Below, one piece after another: positions 7,322 to 16,363 of a DNA stretch of 64,000 bases. The notes beneath the pieces were generated by a model. That model was given only the letters and a program-made list of their open reading frames with translations, ran no database searches and had not been told where the DNA came from. The stretch's first letter is position 1; each line of letters opens with the position of its first letter. Source of the DNA: Ruminococcaceae bacterium UBA1036 (lineage in GTDB: Bacteria; Bacillota; Clostridia; Oscillospirales; Acutalibacteraceae); assembly GCA_002316805.1 (NCBI GenBank), contig DCEF01000004.1, positions 1 through 64,000 on the forward strand. The letters run 5' to 3'. Position numbers and translations under genes: made by a program.

Positions 7322-8944
7322 ATGAAAAATAATGGGTTTAAAAGAATATCGGCCTTAATTCTTGCTGCTGCAGTTTTTGTTTCCGCAATGTCTGGATGCG
7401 GAAAAAGCAAACGCGCTTCCGATGCAGCTTCTTCTGGCGCAGCCTCGGGCAACACATCTGCGGCCGGGCTGAAAGACACGTTTACGTATGCGCAAGGTGC
7501 AGACCCTCGCGGTCTTGACCCGGCACTTGTTGATGACGGCGAATCTGCCAAAGTAATGTGCAATATATATGAAGGGCTGCTTAAATACAACAAGAATTCC
7601 ACGGAAGTTGAGCCTTGCCTTGCAACAGACTGGAATATCAGCCCGGACGGGACAAAGTACACATTCCATTTGCGCAAGGGTGTAAAGTTTCAGGATGGCA
7701 CAGGCTTCAACGCTGATGCTGTGAAGAAGAGCATTGACCGCCAGCTGGAGCCAAATGCAACAGACAATATGCCGTATGCGTCATTCGTATTTGGCTCAAA
7801 GAAGAAAAAGAGCGGCGTAAAAGAAGTTAAAGTAATTGATGACTATACTGTTGAAATTGACCTTTTCAGCGCCGAAACGCCGTTCCTCAAAAATCTTGCC
7901 ATGATTATGGCAGCACCGATCGTAAGCCCTACAGCGCTCAAGAAATACAACAACCTTAACGAGCATCCTGTTGGCACGGGCCCGTACACATTCGTTTCAT
8001 GGGAAAAGGGCCAGTATATTAAACTGAAAAGAAATGACAATTATTGGGGCGATAAGGCAAAAACAGAAAATGTTGTGTTCCGCTTTATAAAGGAAAATTC
8101 AGCGCGTGATGTTGCTCTGACGTCTGGGGAAGTAGATGCCATTGACGGCATCAGCGCAAATGACGTGTCGCAAATCACAAGTTCTGGGGATAGGCTGTTT
8201 TCAGCCGACGGCATGAATATCAATTATATGGCTTATAATGTCACAAGCCAAAAATTCAAATCAGCCGCTGCACGCAAGGCGTTCAGCGAAGCGATAAATG
8301 TGCCTGAGCTTGTAAAGAGCCTTTACAAGGACTATGCAACACCTGCCACAAGCATTATGCCGAAGTTTATGAATCCTGACGGGTTTTCATCAATCAAGCA
8401 GACTCCATTTAACAAGGCTGCTGCAAAGGCAGACTTTGCAAAAGCAGGAATAAAATCAGTCAACATGATAACGTATTCCAACCCGCGCCCGTACAATTCA
8501 GTGGGCGGCCAGATGCTTGCAGAAGCAATTCAGGGTTACCTGAAAGATGTGGGAGTCACATGCAATATCAAGACATATGACTGGACGTCTTACACATCAG
8601 TTGTTAAAAAAGGTGATTATGATATCTGCTTCTATGGCTGGGTTGGTGACAACGGCGACGCGGATAACTTCATGAACCTGCTCGATGATCCTGACCCTTC
8701 AATGAACGTGGCGCGTTACAGTGTTCCGGCATACCATGAGCTTATTGCAAAGGGCCTCACGACTCCAAACGGTGCCGAGCGCACAAAGATATACACGCAG
8801 TGTGAGCAAAAAGTTGCAGAGGATGATGTCTGGCTTCCAATTTCGCATTCAAATAATCTTGCAGCTTACAGCCCTAAGGTAAGCGGGTACTATTGCCACC
8901 AGACAGGTGTTACGCCGTTTGCAGGGGTAACCGTTACGAAATAA
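7322..8944 (+). CDS. Oligopeptide ABC transporter substrate-binding lipoprotein (family 5)
   Basis: A 540-residue extracellular lipoprotein; the signal peptide ends M-S-G-C with Cys26 as the lipid anchor. Family-5 (OppA/DppA) features are clear: DPRGLDPALVDDGESAKV, YEGLLKY, TDWNISPDGTKYTFHLRKGVKFQDG, and the late TYDWTSYTSVVKKGDYDI. It binds peptides for the permeases encoded next. I place the start at ATG 7322 rather than the in-frame TTG at 7310, because AGAGG lies directly against the TTG. A 15-bp hairpin follows the gene, which may keep this transcript more abundant than the permease part. Confidence 0.9.
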   Translation: MKNNGFKRISALILAAAVFVSAMSGCGKSKRASDAASSGAASGNTSAAGLKDTFTYAQGADPRGLDPALVDDGESAKVMCNIYEGLLKYNKNSTEVEPCLATDWNISPDGTKYTFHLRKGVKFQDGTGFNADAVKKSIDRQLEPNATDNMPYASFVFGSKKKKSGVKEVKVIDDYTVEIDLFSAETPFLKNLAMIMAAPIVSPTALKKYNNLNEHPVGTGPYTFVSWEKGQYIKLKRNDNYWGDKAKTENVVFRFIKENSARDVALTSGEVDAIDGISANDVSQITSSGDRLFSADGMNINYMAYNVTSQKFKSAAARKAFSEAINVPELVKSLYKDYATPATSIMPKFMNPDGFSSIKQTPFNKAAAKADFAKAGIKSVNMITYSNPRPYNSVGGQMLAEAIQGYLKDVGVTCNIKTYDWTSYTSVVKKGDYDICFYGWVGDNGDADNFMNLLDDPDPSMNVARYSVPAYHELIAKGLTTPNGAERTKIYTQCEQKVAEDDVWLPISHSNNLAAYSPKVSGYYCHQTGVTPFAGVTVTK

Positions 8945-8970
8945 GTTAATAATTCTGTTAGATATCGGAT

Positions 8971-9004
8971 GCTGAAAGCCGTATTAAAAAATACGGCTTT
9001 CAGC
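8971..9004 (+). terminator. Intra-operon hairpin after the binding-protein gene
   Basis: GCTGAAAGCCGTATT (8971-8985) and its exact complement (8990-9004) form a 15-bp stem with an AAAA loop, followed by TGCTTTTAATATT. It can act as a partial terminator or 3' stabiliser between the binding protein and permease genes. Confidence 0.65.
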
Positions 9005-9061
9005 TGCTTTTAATATTATTAAGTTGCTAAGTGCTTTTGCAATATGAGCTTAAGGGAAGAG

Positions 9062-10087
9062 ATGTTTAATTTGGTAAAATACACCATAAAAAGGATTCTG
9101 CAGCTTATTCCGGTGCTGCTTGGTGTTTCTTTAGTAGTTTTTCTTATTATGCGCGTTTTTTCACCGGACCCTGCGCCGGTAGTCCTCGGCCAGCACGCAA
9201 GTAAGGCAGCTATGAAAGCATGGCGTGATGCGCATGGGCTCAATGCGCCGATTGTACTGCAGTTCCTGGATTTCCTGAAAGGTGCGCTTACTGGGAACTT
9301 CGGCAATTCATATTACACAAATCAGCCGGTAATGAATGAGATAATGGCGCGTTTTCCAGCCACAATAGAACTTGCAATCTGCTCTATCATCCTTGCGTCT
9401 ATCCTCGGCATTCTGCTCGGAGTTACTGCCGCAGTAAAGAAAAATACCGCAGCTGATTTTGCAAGCACGCTTGTTGCGCTTATCGGTGTTTCAATGCCTA
9501 TTTTCTGGCTTGGCATATTACTCATCATATTGTTTTCAGGAGTACTTCGCATTCTTCCGAGCGGCGGGCGGATTAACCCAATGCTCCAGCCTGTGGGTGG
9601 CACAGGGTTTTATATCTGGGATACTTTGACATCGGGCGACTTTGAGGCCCTTGGAGACACGCTCAGACATCTGATTATGCCTACAGTATCGCTTTCGCTG
9701 TATTCAATGGCTATCATCACGCGCATGACACGCTCGAGCATGCTCGACACGCTTAACCAGGATTACATACGCACAGCGCGTGCAAAAGGCATAAGCGAAC
9801 ACCGCGTTATAAAGCATCATGCCTTGCGCAATGCCATGATACCCGTAACTACCGTTATAGGCCTTCAGTTTGGGTCGCTCCTTGGCGGGGCGGTGCTTAC
9901 GGAAACCGTATTTGCATGGCCCGGCATTGGCAGCTATACGGTCGAATGTATACAGAAATCTGATTTTCCAGTTGTGCAGGCTGTTGTGCTGATAATTGCG
10001 ACAATCTATGTAATTGTAAATCTTGTAGTTGACCTTATTTATGCGTTCCTCGATCCGCGTATCAAATACTCAAAGGAAGAAGGGTAA
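9062..10087 (+). CDS. Peptide ABC transporter permease (DppB/OppB type)
   Basis: A 341-residue permease with six predicted membrane segments. It starts MFNLVKYTIKRILQLIPVLLGVS, the usual N-terminal helix of DppB/OppB. The coupling loop reads DYIRTARAKGISEHRVIKHHALRNAMIPV. ATG 9062 is preferred to the upstream ATG 9044 because AAGGGA lies 5 bases before it. It pairs with the next permease to form the peptide channel; the genes are 5 bp apart. Confidence 0.9.
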   Translation: MFNLVKYTIKRILQLIPVLLGVSLVVFLIMRVFSPDPAPVVLGQHASKAAMKAWRDAHGLNAPIVLQFLDFLKGALTGNFGNSYYTNQPVMNEIMARFPATIELAICSIILASILGILLGVTAAVKKNTAADFASTLVALIGVSMPIFWLGILLIILFSGVLRILPSGGRINPMLQPVGGTGFYIWDTLTSGDFEALGDTLRHLIMPTVSLSLYSMAIITRMTRSSMLDTLNQDYIRTARAKGISEHRVIKHHALRNAMIPVTTVIGLQFGSLLGGAVLTETVFAWPGIGSYTVECIQKSDFPVVQAVVLIIATIYVIVNLVVDLIYAFLDPRIKYSKEEG

Positions 10088-10092
10088 CCACT

Positions 10093-11004
10093 ATGAATGA
10101 AATAGAAAATGCCGTGGCAGCTTCTCCCAACGAAGAGTTTACCGATAAGCCTGAGTCGATTTGGCGCTCAATGTGGGACAGCCTGAAACAAAACCGCGCT
10201 GCTATGGTGAGCCTGGTATTTATTTTGTTGCTTGTGGCAATTGCCGTAATTACTTCCGCTTTTCCGCAGGTGCTTCCGCATAACCCATATGAACAAAGCC
10301 TCACAAAAACGCTTCTTCCACCGAACAGTGAATACTGGTTCGGAACCGACCAACTTGGGCGCGACATCTTCAGCCGTATTTTAATTGGCACACGCGTAAG
10401 CCTCGCTGTAGGCGTTATTGCAGTTGCAATATCGCTCACGTTTGGAATTATTTTTGGCTCGATTGCGGGTTATTTCGGCGGCAAAGTTGACACGGTGATT
10501 ATGCGCATAATGGACATTATGCTGTCTATTCCTTCCATACTGCTTGCCATTGCGTTCATGGCAGCTCTTGGGCAGGGCATTGACAAAGCCGTTATAGCGA
10601 TAAGCCTTGTAGCCATACCGGAATATGCTCGCATTGTGCGTGGTGAGATACTATCGGTGAAAGAAAACGATTATGTTCAGGCTGCAAAAGTTGTAGGCAA
10701 CAAAGATGGCCGCATAATTTTTCACCACATTCTTCCCAATGTGCTGTCGTCTATTATAGTGCGTGCAACGCTCGGCATTTCTTCCGCTATTCTTGATGCT
10801 TCAGCCCTCGGCTTTCTTGGCCTTGGCGTTCAGCCTCCGCAGGCAGAATGGGGCGACATGCTGGGGCGTGCCAGAAATTATATTTTCCAGGCACCGTATA
10901 CTCTTATTTTTCCGGGGCTTGCCATTTCTCTGACCGTTTTGGCCTTTAACCTGCTTGGCGACGGTCTGCGCGATGCACTCGACCCGAAGTCCAGACAGAA
11001 TTGA
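10093..11004 (+). CDS. Peptide ABC transporter permease (DppC/OppC type)
   Basis: A 303-residue second permease subunit. An N-terminal cytosolic tail of about 35 residues precedes the first membrane segment, as in the OppC_N family. FGTDQLGRDIFSRILIGTRVSL is the usual DppC/OppC periplasmic-side signature, and the coupling loop is DYVQAAKVVGNKDGRIIFHHILPN. It lies between the DppB-type permease and the ATPases. Confidence 0.9.
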   Translation: MNEIENAVAASPNEEFTDKPESIWRSMWDSLKQNRAAMVSLVFILLLVAIAVITSAFPQVLPHNPYEQSLTKTLLPPNSEYWFGTDQLGRDIFSRILIGTRVSLAVGVIAVAISLTFGIIFGSIAGYFGGKVDTVIMRIMDIMLSIPSILLAIAFMAALGQGIDKAVIAISLVAIPEYARIVRGEILSVKENDYVQAAKVVGNKDGRIIFHHILPNVLSSIIVRATLGISSAILDASALGFLGLGVQPPQAEWGDMLGRARNYIFQAPYTLIFPGLAISLTVLAFNLLGDGLRDALDPKSRQN

Positions 11005-11014
11005 GGCGTTAATA

Positions 11015-11992
11015 ATGTTGCTTGAAGTCAAAGATCTTACAGTGGAATTTAAGGTTAAGCACGGCATTGTGCGTGCTGTAAACGGCCTTAGCTTTCATGT
11101 TAATGAAGGCGAGATACTCGCTGTAGTTGGAGAATCCGGCTCTGGAAAGAGTGTAACATCGCTCTCGATTATGGGTCTCCTGCCAGGCAATGGCAGGGTG
11201 ACAAAAGGCCAGATTTTATACCGCGGGGAAGACCTTCTGAAAAAATCGGAAAATGAGATGCGTGCCATTAAAGGTGATAAAATAAGTATGATTTTTCAGG
11301 AGCCGATGACAAGCCTTAACCCGGTGTACCGCATTAAAGACCAGATCATGGAAAGCATTATGACCCATAACAAAACCGTTAGTAAAAAAGAAGCATTCGA
11401 CCGTACGGTAGAAATGCTGCGTACAGTGGGCATCCCATCACCGGAAGAGCGTGCAAACGACTACCCCCACCAGATGAGCGGCGGCATGAGGCAGCGTGTT
11501 ATGATTGCGATGGCACTTGCATGCAGCCCGGATTTGCTGATCGCGGATGAACCAACTACGGCGCTCGATGTGACCATACAGGCACAGATACTGGAATTGC
11601 TGTATAACATGAGAAAAAAATTCAATATGGCAGTGATGTTGATTACGCATGACCTTGGTGTTGTGGCGGAAGCTGCGGACCGCGTTGTCGTAATGTACTG
11701 TGGCCAGATTGTAGAGAGTGCCGAAGTAAAGTCCCTTTTTGCAAAACCGCTGCACCCGTATACACTCGGCCTTTTAAAGTCAATCCCGCGGCTGGATGAC
11801 GAAAGCACGGACCCGCTTTATATGATAAAAGGCATGGTGCCTAATCCAATGCATATGCCAAACGGATGCCCTTTCAGCGACCGCTGTGACAAATGCATGG
11901 AAGTCTGCCGTCAGCGCAAACCAGAGCTCCGTAAAGTCGGTGACCACATGGTGCGCTGCTTTTTGTACCAAAATGGGGAGGCAGAGAAATGA
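11015..11992 (+). CDS. Peptide ABC transporter ATPase (OppD/DppD type)
   Basis: A 325-residue ATPase. Walker A GESGSGKS near residue 40, Q-loop MIFQEPMTSLNPVY, signature MSGGMRQR, Walker B LLIADEPTTALD. The C-terminal oligopeptide-transporter extension carries clustered cysteines (GCPFSDRCDKCMEVC) that in homologues bind an iron-sulfur cluster or metal. ATG 11015 with GAGGCG upstream is preferred over longer frames that overlap the permease gene. The stop overlaps the next start (ATGA). Confidence 0.92.
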   Translation: MLLEVKDLTVEFKVKHGIVRAVNGLSFHVNEGEILAVVGESGSGKSVTSLSIMGLLPGNGRVTKGQILYRGEDLLKKSENEMRAIKGDKISMIFQEPMTSLNPVYRIKDQIMESIMTHNKTVSKKEAFDRTVEMLRTVGIPSPEERANDYPHQMSGGMRQRVMIAMALACSPDLLIADEPTTALDVTIQAQILELLYNMRKKFNMAVMLITHDLGVVAEAADRVVVMYCGQIVESAEVKSLFAKPLHPYTLGLLKSIPRLDDESTDPLYMIKGMVPNPMHMPNGCPFSDRCDKCMEVCRQRKPELRKVGDHMVRCFLYQNGEAEK

Positions 11993-12996
11993 GCGACGAA
12001 GTTTTACTCGATGTCCAGCACCTAAAAAAATATTTTACCGTCAGTAAAAACTTTTTTGGCAAGACAACATCTGTGCTTAAAGCTGTTGATGATGTTTCCT
12101 TCCAGATTAAGAAAGGCGAGGCGTTTGGCCTTGTGGGCGAATCAGGATGCGGCAAAAGCACAATAGGTAAAATGATTGTTGGCCTGTATACGCCAACTGC
12201 GGGGAAAATCATATATAATGGAATAGACTTAACTTCACTGCCAAGGAAGGAACGCCGGCAGTACTGCAAGGATATACAGCTTATTTTTCAAGACCCGTAC
12301 GCATCGCTTAATCCGCGCATGACAGTAGGCGACATTATTGCGGAACCTATTATTATTAATCATCTGCGCCCTAAAAACGAAGTTGAAAAAAGGGTGAATG
12401 AGCTTTTAAACTGCGTTGGGCTTTCCAGTAATTACCGCAACCGTTACCCATATGAGTTTTCTGGCGGGCAGCGCCAGCGCATAGGCATAGCGCGTGCGCT
12501 TGCTGTTGAACCTAAGCTGATTGTCTGCGATGAGCCTGTTTCGGCGCTTGATGTTTCCATTCAGGCACAGGTACTTAACCTGCTCGAAAGCCTTAAAAGC
12601 GAATTTGGCCTTACATACCTGTTTATTGCACATGGGCTGAGTGTTGTAAAGCACATAAGCGATCGGGTAGGCGTTATGTACCTTGGTAAACTGATGGAAA
12701 TTGCACCTAAAAACGAGCTTTACCATAATCCGCTGAACCCTTATACGCAGGCGCTGCTTTCTGCAATTCCTTCAATTGACCCTACAAAACGGCGCCACCG
12801 CATTGAGCTGAAAGGCGATGTCCCAAGCCCGATAGACCCGCCGGAAGGATGCCGATTCTGCTCGCGCTGCTTTAAAGAAGCAGACAAATGCAAAAAATTC
12901 AACTCTGAGCTGAAAGAGGTAAGCAAGAACCATTTCGTTGCTTGCAGCCTTTTTGACGGCGAAGGGGAGAGAAATAAACATCTACAAAATTTATAG
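11989..12996 (+). CDS. Peptide ABC transporter ATPase (OppF/DppF type)
   Basis: A 335-residue second ATPase forming a heterodimer with the OppD-type subunit. Walker A GESGCGKST, Q-loop LIFQDPYASLNPRM, signature FSGGQRQRIG, Walker B LIVCDEPVSALD, and a C-terminal Cys cluster (GCRFCSRC). The start overlaps the previous stop by four bases. Confidence 0.92.
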   Translation: MSDEVLLDVQHLKKYFTVSKNFFGKTTSVLKAVDDVSFQIKKGEAFGLVGESGCGKSTIGKMIVGLYTPTAGKIIYNGIDLTSLPRKERRQYCKDIQLIFQDPYASLNPRMTVGDIIAEPIIINHLRPKNEVEKRVNELLNCVGLSSNYRNRYPYEFSGGQRQRIGIARALAVEPKLIVCDEPVSALDVSIQAQVLNLLESLKSEFGLTYLFIAHGLSVVKHISDRVGVMYLGKLMEIAPKNELYHNPLNPYTQALLSAIPSIDPTKRRHRIELKGDVPSPIDPPEGCRFCSRCFKEADKCKKFNSELKEVSKNHFVACSLFDGEGERNKHLQNL

Positions 12997-13019
12997 ACAA
13001 TTAGAAAGAAGCGTTTGAA

Positions 13020-14096
13020 TTGAACGTGAAAAGAGTCAACCGTGTACTGCAAAATATGGGGCAAAAGGGACTAAAGCAAATGATTATTAGTTCACCATCG
13101 AATATTTTTTACCTTACTGGGTGCCTGATTATCCCTGGGGAACGTCTGCTGGCCCTTTATTTGAACCGTGATGGCAACCATAAAATCTTTATAAATGACC
13201 TTTTTACGGTTCCTGAAGACCTTGGAGTCGAAAAAGTGCGTTTTTCGGATTCGGATGACTACTTAAACATTTTGAGCAGTTATATAGACCATAGCACAAC
13301 TTTAGGAGTCGATAAAAATTTTCCAGCACGCTTCCTGCTGCCGCTGATGGAAAAAAAGGCAGCTGCGGATTATGCCCTTGCATCTGATTGCGTTGACAAT
13401 GAGCGCGCGTGCAAAGATGATCAAGAGCAGGGAATGATGCGCAAAGCATCAGAAATCAATGATATGGCAATGAAAGAATTTGTAAAACTTATAAAGCCAG
13501 GTGTAACAGAGCGGCAGGTGGCTGAGCCGATGGAGAAGATATACCGTAGGCTTGGCGCTGACGGATACTCATTTCCACCGCTTGTTGCATTTGGAAAAAA
13601 TGCGGCGGAAGGGCACCATACACCGGATGACACACCGCTTAAAGACGGTGACTGCGTTTTGATTGACGTTGGGTGCCGCAAAGACGGCTACTGCTCAGAT
13701 ATGACGCGAACATTTTTCTACCGCAGTGTTTCAAGCCATGCAAAAGAGGTTTACGGCATTGTGCTTAAAGCGAACCGGGCAGCTGAAGCAATGATACATC
13801 CGGGGGTAAGGTTTTGTGACATTGACCGTACTGCCCGGGACGTTATAAAAAAAGCGGGATATGGTAAAGAATTTACACACCGCCTTGGGCACTCCATAGG
13901 GATAGAAGTCCATGAAAACGGTGACGTTTCAAGCTCCAACCGCGATGAAGTAAAACCAGGCATGACATTTTCAATAGAACCAGGAATTTATGTAGAGGGC
14001 GAAGTCGGCGTACGTATTGAAGACCTTGTCCTTGTAACTGAAACAGGGTGTGAAGTTTTGAACCATGATACAAAAGAGTTAAAAGTAATTTCGTGA
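13020..14096 (+). CDS. M24 family aminopeptidase (Xaa-Pro peptidase type)
   Basis: A 358-residue metallopeptidase: an N-terminal creatinase/prolidase domain (residues 1-130) and the pita-bread M24 domain. Metal ligands can be assigned: Asp in LIDVGCRKDGYCSDMTRTF (two Asp), His in HRLGHSIGIEVHE, Glu in SIEPGIYV and Glu in GVRIEDLVLV. It likely cleaves Xaa-Pro bonds in peptides imported by the transporter encoded just upstream (23 bp gap), completing an uptake-and-digest operon. The start is TTG with only a modest ribosome binding site; the creatinase domain needs this N terminus. Confidence 0.88.
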   Translation: MNVKRVNRVLQNMGQKGLKQMIISSPSNIFYLTGCLIIPGERLLALYLNRDGNHKIFINDLFTVPEDLGVEKVRFSDSDDYLNILSSYIDHSTTLGVDKNFPARFLLPLMEKKAAADYALASDCVDNERACKDDQEQGMMRKASEINDMAMKEFVKLIKPGVTERQVAEPMEKIYRRLGADGYSFPPLVAFGKNAAEGHHTPDDTPLKDGDCVLIDVGCRKDGYCSDMTRTFFYRSVSSHAKEVYGIVLKANRAAEAMIHPGVRFCDIDRTARDVIKKAGYGKEFTHRLGHSIGIEVHENGDVSSSNRDEVKPGMTFSIEPGIYVEGEVGVRIEDLVLVTETGCEVLNHDTKELKVIS

Positions 14097-14173
14097 TGGC
14101 AGTAGGCTTCGTTAACTGTTTTTATCTGGCTCCAGATTAACTTTACAGGAAGGTTATCACATCATAAAATGTG

Positions 14174-14202
14174 ATGACAAAAAACTGTTTGTGTAGTATA
14201 AT
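14174..14202 (+). promoter_or_regulatory. Promoter of the hypothetical gene at 14.28 kb
   Basis: ATGACA (14174-14179), a 17-bp spacer and TATAAT (14197-14202), about 75 bases before the chosen start. Confidence 0.6.
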
Positions 14203-14277
14203 AATATATCGCTTTGATTTGTTTCTACCAATCATATGGCACCGGCAGGAGCCGGAAACGGGGGAGTGACTGTAACT

Positions 14278-15069
14278 TTGGAAAATGACGCGTTTAAACT
14301 TGTCATAGACAAAATCAGCACATTGCTGAAAGGCCTTGGATACCACAGGCTTGAGGAAAAGGAACCTGAAAAAGATGGCAAATCTGCGGTATTCTCATCA
14401 AGTGATGCAGCTTATGGCGTTTTCTATCTTGAAAGCCGGAAACGCTTTGAACTGCGCGCATGCGGTGCGAGTGATGGCGTGCCGGACGGCAAATGGAAGT
14501 CTGTCTCAATGTGGCTGTTTGACCCGGAAACAGACACGCCAGATGATGCCGAGAATATTGCTAATGATTTTATTGAGACGATACGCGGCCCTGTTCAGAT
14601 TACTTCCGTCCGCAAGAAAAAGCACAGGAAAGACGACGACGACAATGTGGATCCGATTTTCTTTTTTAACCGGTTTGTGGGCGTATTTCCGGAACTGAAA
14701 GAAGCTTTGAACGAAGAGCGTAAAATTTACAGCGGTGTGCGTGCGGTCGTTTTTGCCCGCAGCAAACTACTGCCGAAACTCGAGGCGCTGTGCTCAGAAG
14801 GGGCGGATCACAATGCTATCAACCGCTGCTGCTCCCTTCTCAACGAAATGTATGTAAGCGGAGATATGGACGTACGCTCAGTTATTACCATCGTTCTGCT
14901 TAATGGGTTGAGCGAGCGGGCAATTGGAAATATAAAGCCGCTTTTTAGTACTGAACTTGCTAAAGGCTATAAAGCAGGGCTAAAAATGAAGGGCAAAAAA
15001 GTAAAACCGGAAAAGAAGAAAAAGCGTAAGAAGATTATGGCCGATACCCTTAATGAGCTCAGTAAGTAA
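14278..15069 (+). CDS. Hypothetical cytosolic protein with lysine-rich tail
   Basis: A 263-residue protein from a TTG start with GGGGGAG ten bases upstream. It has no signal peptide or membrane segment. The N-terminal ~110 residues alternate strands and helices (VIDKISTLLKGLGYHRLE; MWLFDPETDTPDDAENIANDFIE). A KKKHRKDDDDN linker near residue 120 leads to an alpha-helical C-terminal half ending in a strongly basic tail (KMKGKKVKPEKKKKRKK). The tail suggests contact with RNA or ribosomes, and the gene precedes a translation cluster, but I do not recognise the family and no function can be claimed. Confidence 0.7.
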   Translation: MENDAFKLVIDKISTLLKGLGYHRLEEKEPEKDGKSAVFSSSDAAYGVFYLESRKRFELRACGASDGVPDGKWKSVSMWLFDPETDTPDDAENIANDFIETIRGPVQITSVRKKKHRKDDDDNVDPIFFFNRFVGVFPELKEALNEERKIYSGVRAVVFARSKLLPKLEALCSEGADHNAINRCCSLLNEMYVSGDMDVRSVITIVLLNGLSERAIGNIKPLFSTELAKGYKAGLKMKGKKVKPEKKKKRKKIMADTLNELSK

Positions 15070-15146
15070 TGTTTTGCTGGGCAGCATAGCCGTATTGGCT
15101 TTGTATTCCTCATATGTGATAAAATATCAACTGAAATATAAAAAGC

Positions 15147-15175
15147 TTGACATATTTTGCGTGGTGTGTTAGACT
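15147..15175 (+). promoter_or_regulatory. Promoter of rpmG-secE-nusG
   Basis: TTGACA (15147-15152), a 17-bp spacer and TAGACT (15170-15175). Transcription would start near 15182, exactly where a leader hairpin begins. Confidence 0.65.
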
Positions 15176-15182
15176 GATTATA

Positions 15183-15226
15183 CCTCGGTAAAGGGGTTAT
15201 TTTTTTGTAACCTTTTATTAGCGAGG
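15183..15226 (+). other. Hairpin in the rpmG 5' leader
   Basis: CCTCG (15183-15187) pairs with CGAGG (15222-15226). Inside it AAAGGGGTTA pairs imperfectly with TAACCTTTT around a T-rich loop. It lies at the very 5' end of the predicted transcript. It could be a stability element or a regulatory leader; I do not recognise a known family. Confidence 0.4.
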
Positions 15227-15281
15227 GAGGCCGCAGCCCCGAAAGAGGCTAATAAATTTCCGCGCAACGGGAGGTGCCGTT

Positions 15282-15431
15282 ATGAGAGTGAAAGTAACAT
15301 TGGCTTGCACAGAGTGCAAACAGCGCAATTATGACACGATGAAAAACAAGAAAAATGATCCGGACAGGCTCGAGATGAGAAAGTATTGCAGATTCTGCAA
15401 GAAGCATACTCTCCATCGCGAGACTAAATAA
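15282..15431 (+). CDS. rpmG: Ribosomal protein bL33
   Basis: A 49-residue protein (MRVKVTLACTECKQRNY... to CRFCKKHTLHRETK). The two Cys pairs, C-T-E-C and C-R-F-C, mark the zinc-binding form of bL33. It is a large-subunit protein near the E site. A GGGAGG ribosome binding site precedes the ATG. Placement directly before secE-nusG is the standard Firmicutes order. Confidence 0.95.
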   Translation: MRVKVTLACTECKQRNYDTMKNKKNDPDRLEMRKYCRFCKKHTLHRETK

Positions 15432-15453
15432 TCCGGACGGAGGGGAAAAGTTT

Positions 15454-15696
15454 ATGGCCGAAAAAGCAGAAAAAGTGAAAAAAGAAAACTTTTTTGTCAG
15501 AACCGGCAGAAACATTTCTAAATTTTTCCGCGACACGAAGGGCGAAATTAAAAAAATTGTATGGCCCACACCGAAATCCGTATTCCGCAATACCGGAGTG
15601 GTGCTTGTTGCTATTGTCGTGATTGGGCTATTTGTGTTTGGCCTTGATACTCTGCTTGTCAATCTGCTTGGTTTGATTATGAGCGTTGCAAAATAA
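15454..15696 (+). CDS. secE: Preprotein translocase subunit SecE
   Basis: An 80-residue short SecE with one membrane segment near the C terminus (VVLVAIVVIGLFVFGLDTLLVNLLGLI), preceded by the conserved amphipathic helix KFFRDTKGEIKKIVWPTPKSV. It clamps the SecY channel. It lies between rpmG and nusG as in most bacteria. Confidence 0.95.
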   Translation: MAEKAEKVKKENFFVRTGRNISKFFRDTKGEIKKIVWPTPKSVFRNTGVVLVAIVVIGLFVFGLDTLLVNLLGLIMSVAK

Positions 15697-15722
15697 TTTT
15701 GATGTGAATGGAGGAACTCTTT

Positions 15723-16244
15723 TTGTCTGAAGAAGCAAAATGGTATGTTGTGCATACCTATTCCGGGTATGAGAACAAGGTTGCCTCCAATCTGCAGAAG
15801 ACGGTAGAAAACCGCCATTTCCAGGACCTTATCCAGCAGGTCATTGTGCCGACGGAGACCGTTACGGAGATAAAGGATAATAAACAGCGTGACGTTGAGC
15901 GGAAACTCTTTCCGGGGTACGTCTTTGTAAAGATGATACTTACGGATGATTCATGGTATATTGTCCGTAATATCCGCGGTTGCACAGGCTTTGTGGGTCC
16001 GTCATCTAAACCGATTCCCTTAACTGATGAAGAGGTAGCAAGGCTTGGGGTCGAGAAGAAGGAAATTGAGGTTTCCTACGAAGTTGGGGATTCCGTAAAG
16101 ATTATCGATGGGCCGTTGGAGGGCTTTGTCGGCGTAGTAAAAGAGGTTGACAAAGAGAAAAACCATGTGTGTGTGACTGTTTCCATGTTTGGGCGTGAAA
16201 CACCGGTAGAACTCGAGCTCAACCAGGCCGAAGCAATCGAATAA
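15723..16244 (+). CDS. nusG: Transcription elongation/termination factor NusG
   Basis: A 173-residue protein. The N-terminal NGN domain (KWYVVHTYSGYENKVASNL) contacts RNA polymerase, and the C-terminal KOW domain (VGDSVKIIDGPLEGFVGVV) contacts NusE or Rho. I chose the TTG at 15723 over the ATG at 15708, because GGAGGA (15710-15715) is the ribosome binding site for TTG and overlaps the ATG. Confidence 0.95.
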   Translation: MSEEAKWYVVHTYSGYENKVASNLQKTVENRHFQDLIQQVIVPTETVTEIKDNKQRDVERKLFPGYVFVKMILTDDSWYIVRNIRGCTGFVGPSSKPIPLTDEEVARLGVEKKEIEVSYEVGDSVKIIDGPLEGFVGVVKEVDKEKNHVCVTVSMFGRETPVELELNQAEAIE

Positions 16245-16294
16245 TTTTCAAACGGCGGGCATTTGCCCGCCTTGTGAGAAGGGGCATTGCCCCT

Positions 16295-16340
16295 GTGGGA
16301 GGAATTGGTGCAAACAGGCAGCAATTCCGCCAGCTACCAC
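16295..16340 (+). promoter_or_regulatory. Candidate L1-binding element before rplK
   Basis: The sequence opens GTGGGAGGAA and closes TACCAC, forming an outer stem. The same frame of conserved bases recurs upstream of rplA (16822-16853). L1 represses its own mRNA in many bacteria through a helix of this kind. Two shorter GC hairpins (GGCGGGC/GCCCGCC at about 16253-16271 and GGGGCATTGCCCC at about 16280-16293) precede it without a U tract. Confidence 0.5.
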
Positions 16341-16363
16341 GAATTTTGGAGGTGCGTCAAAAA

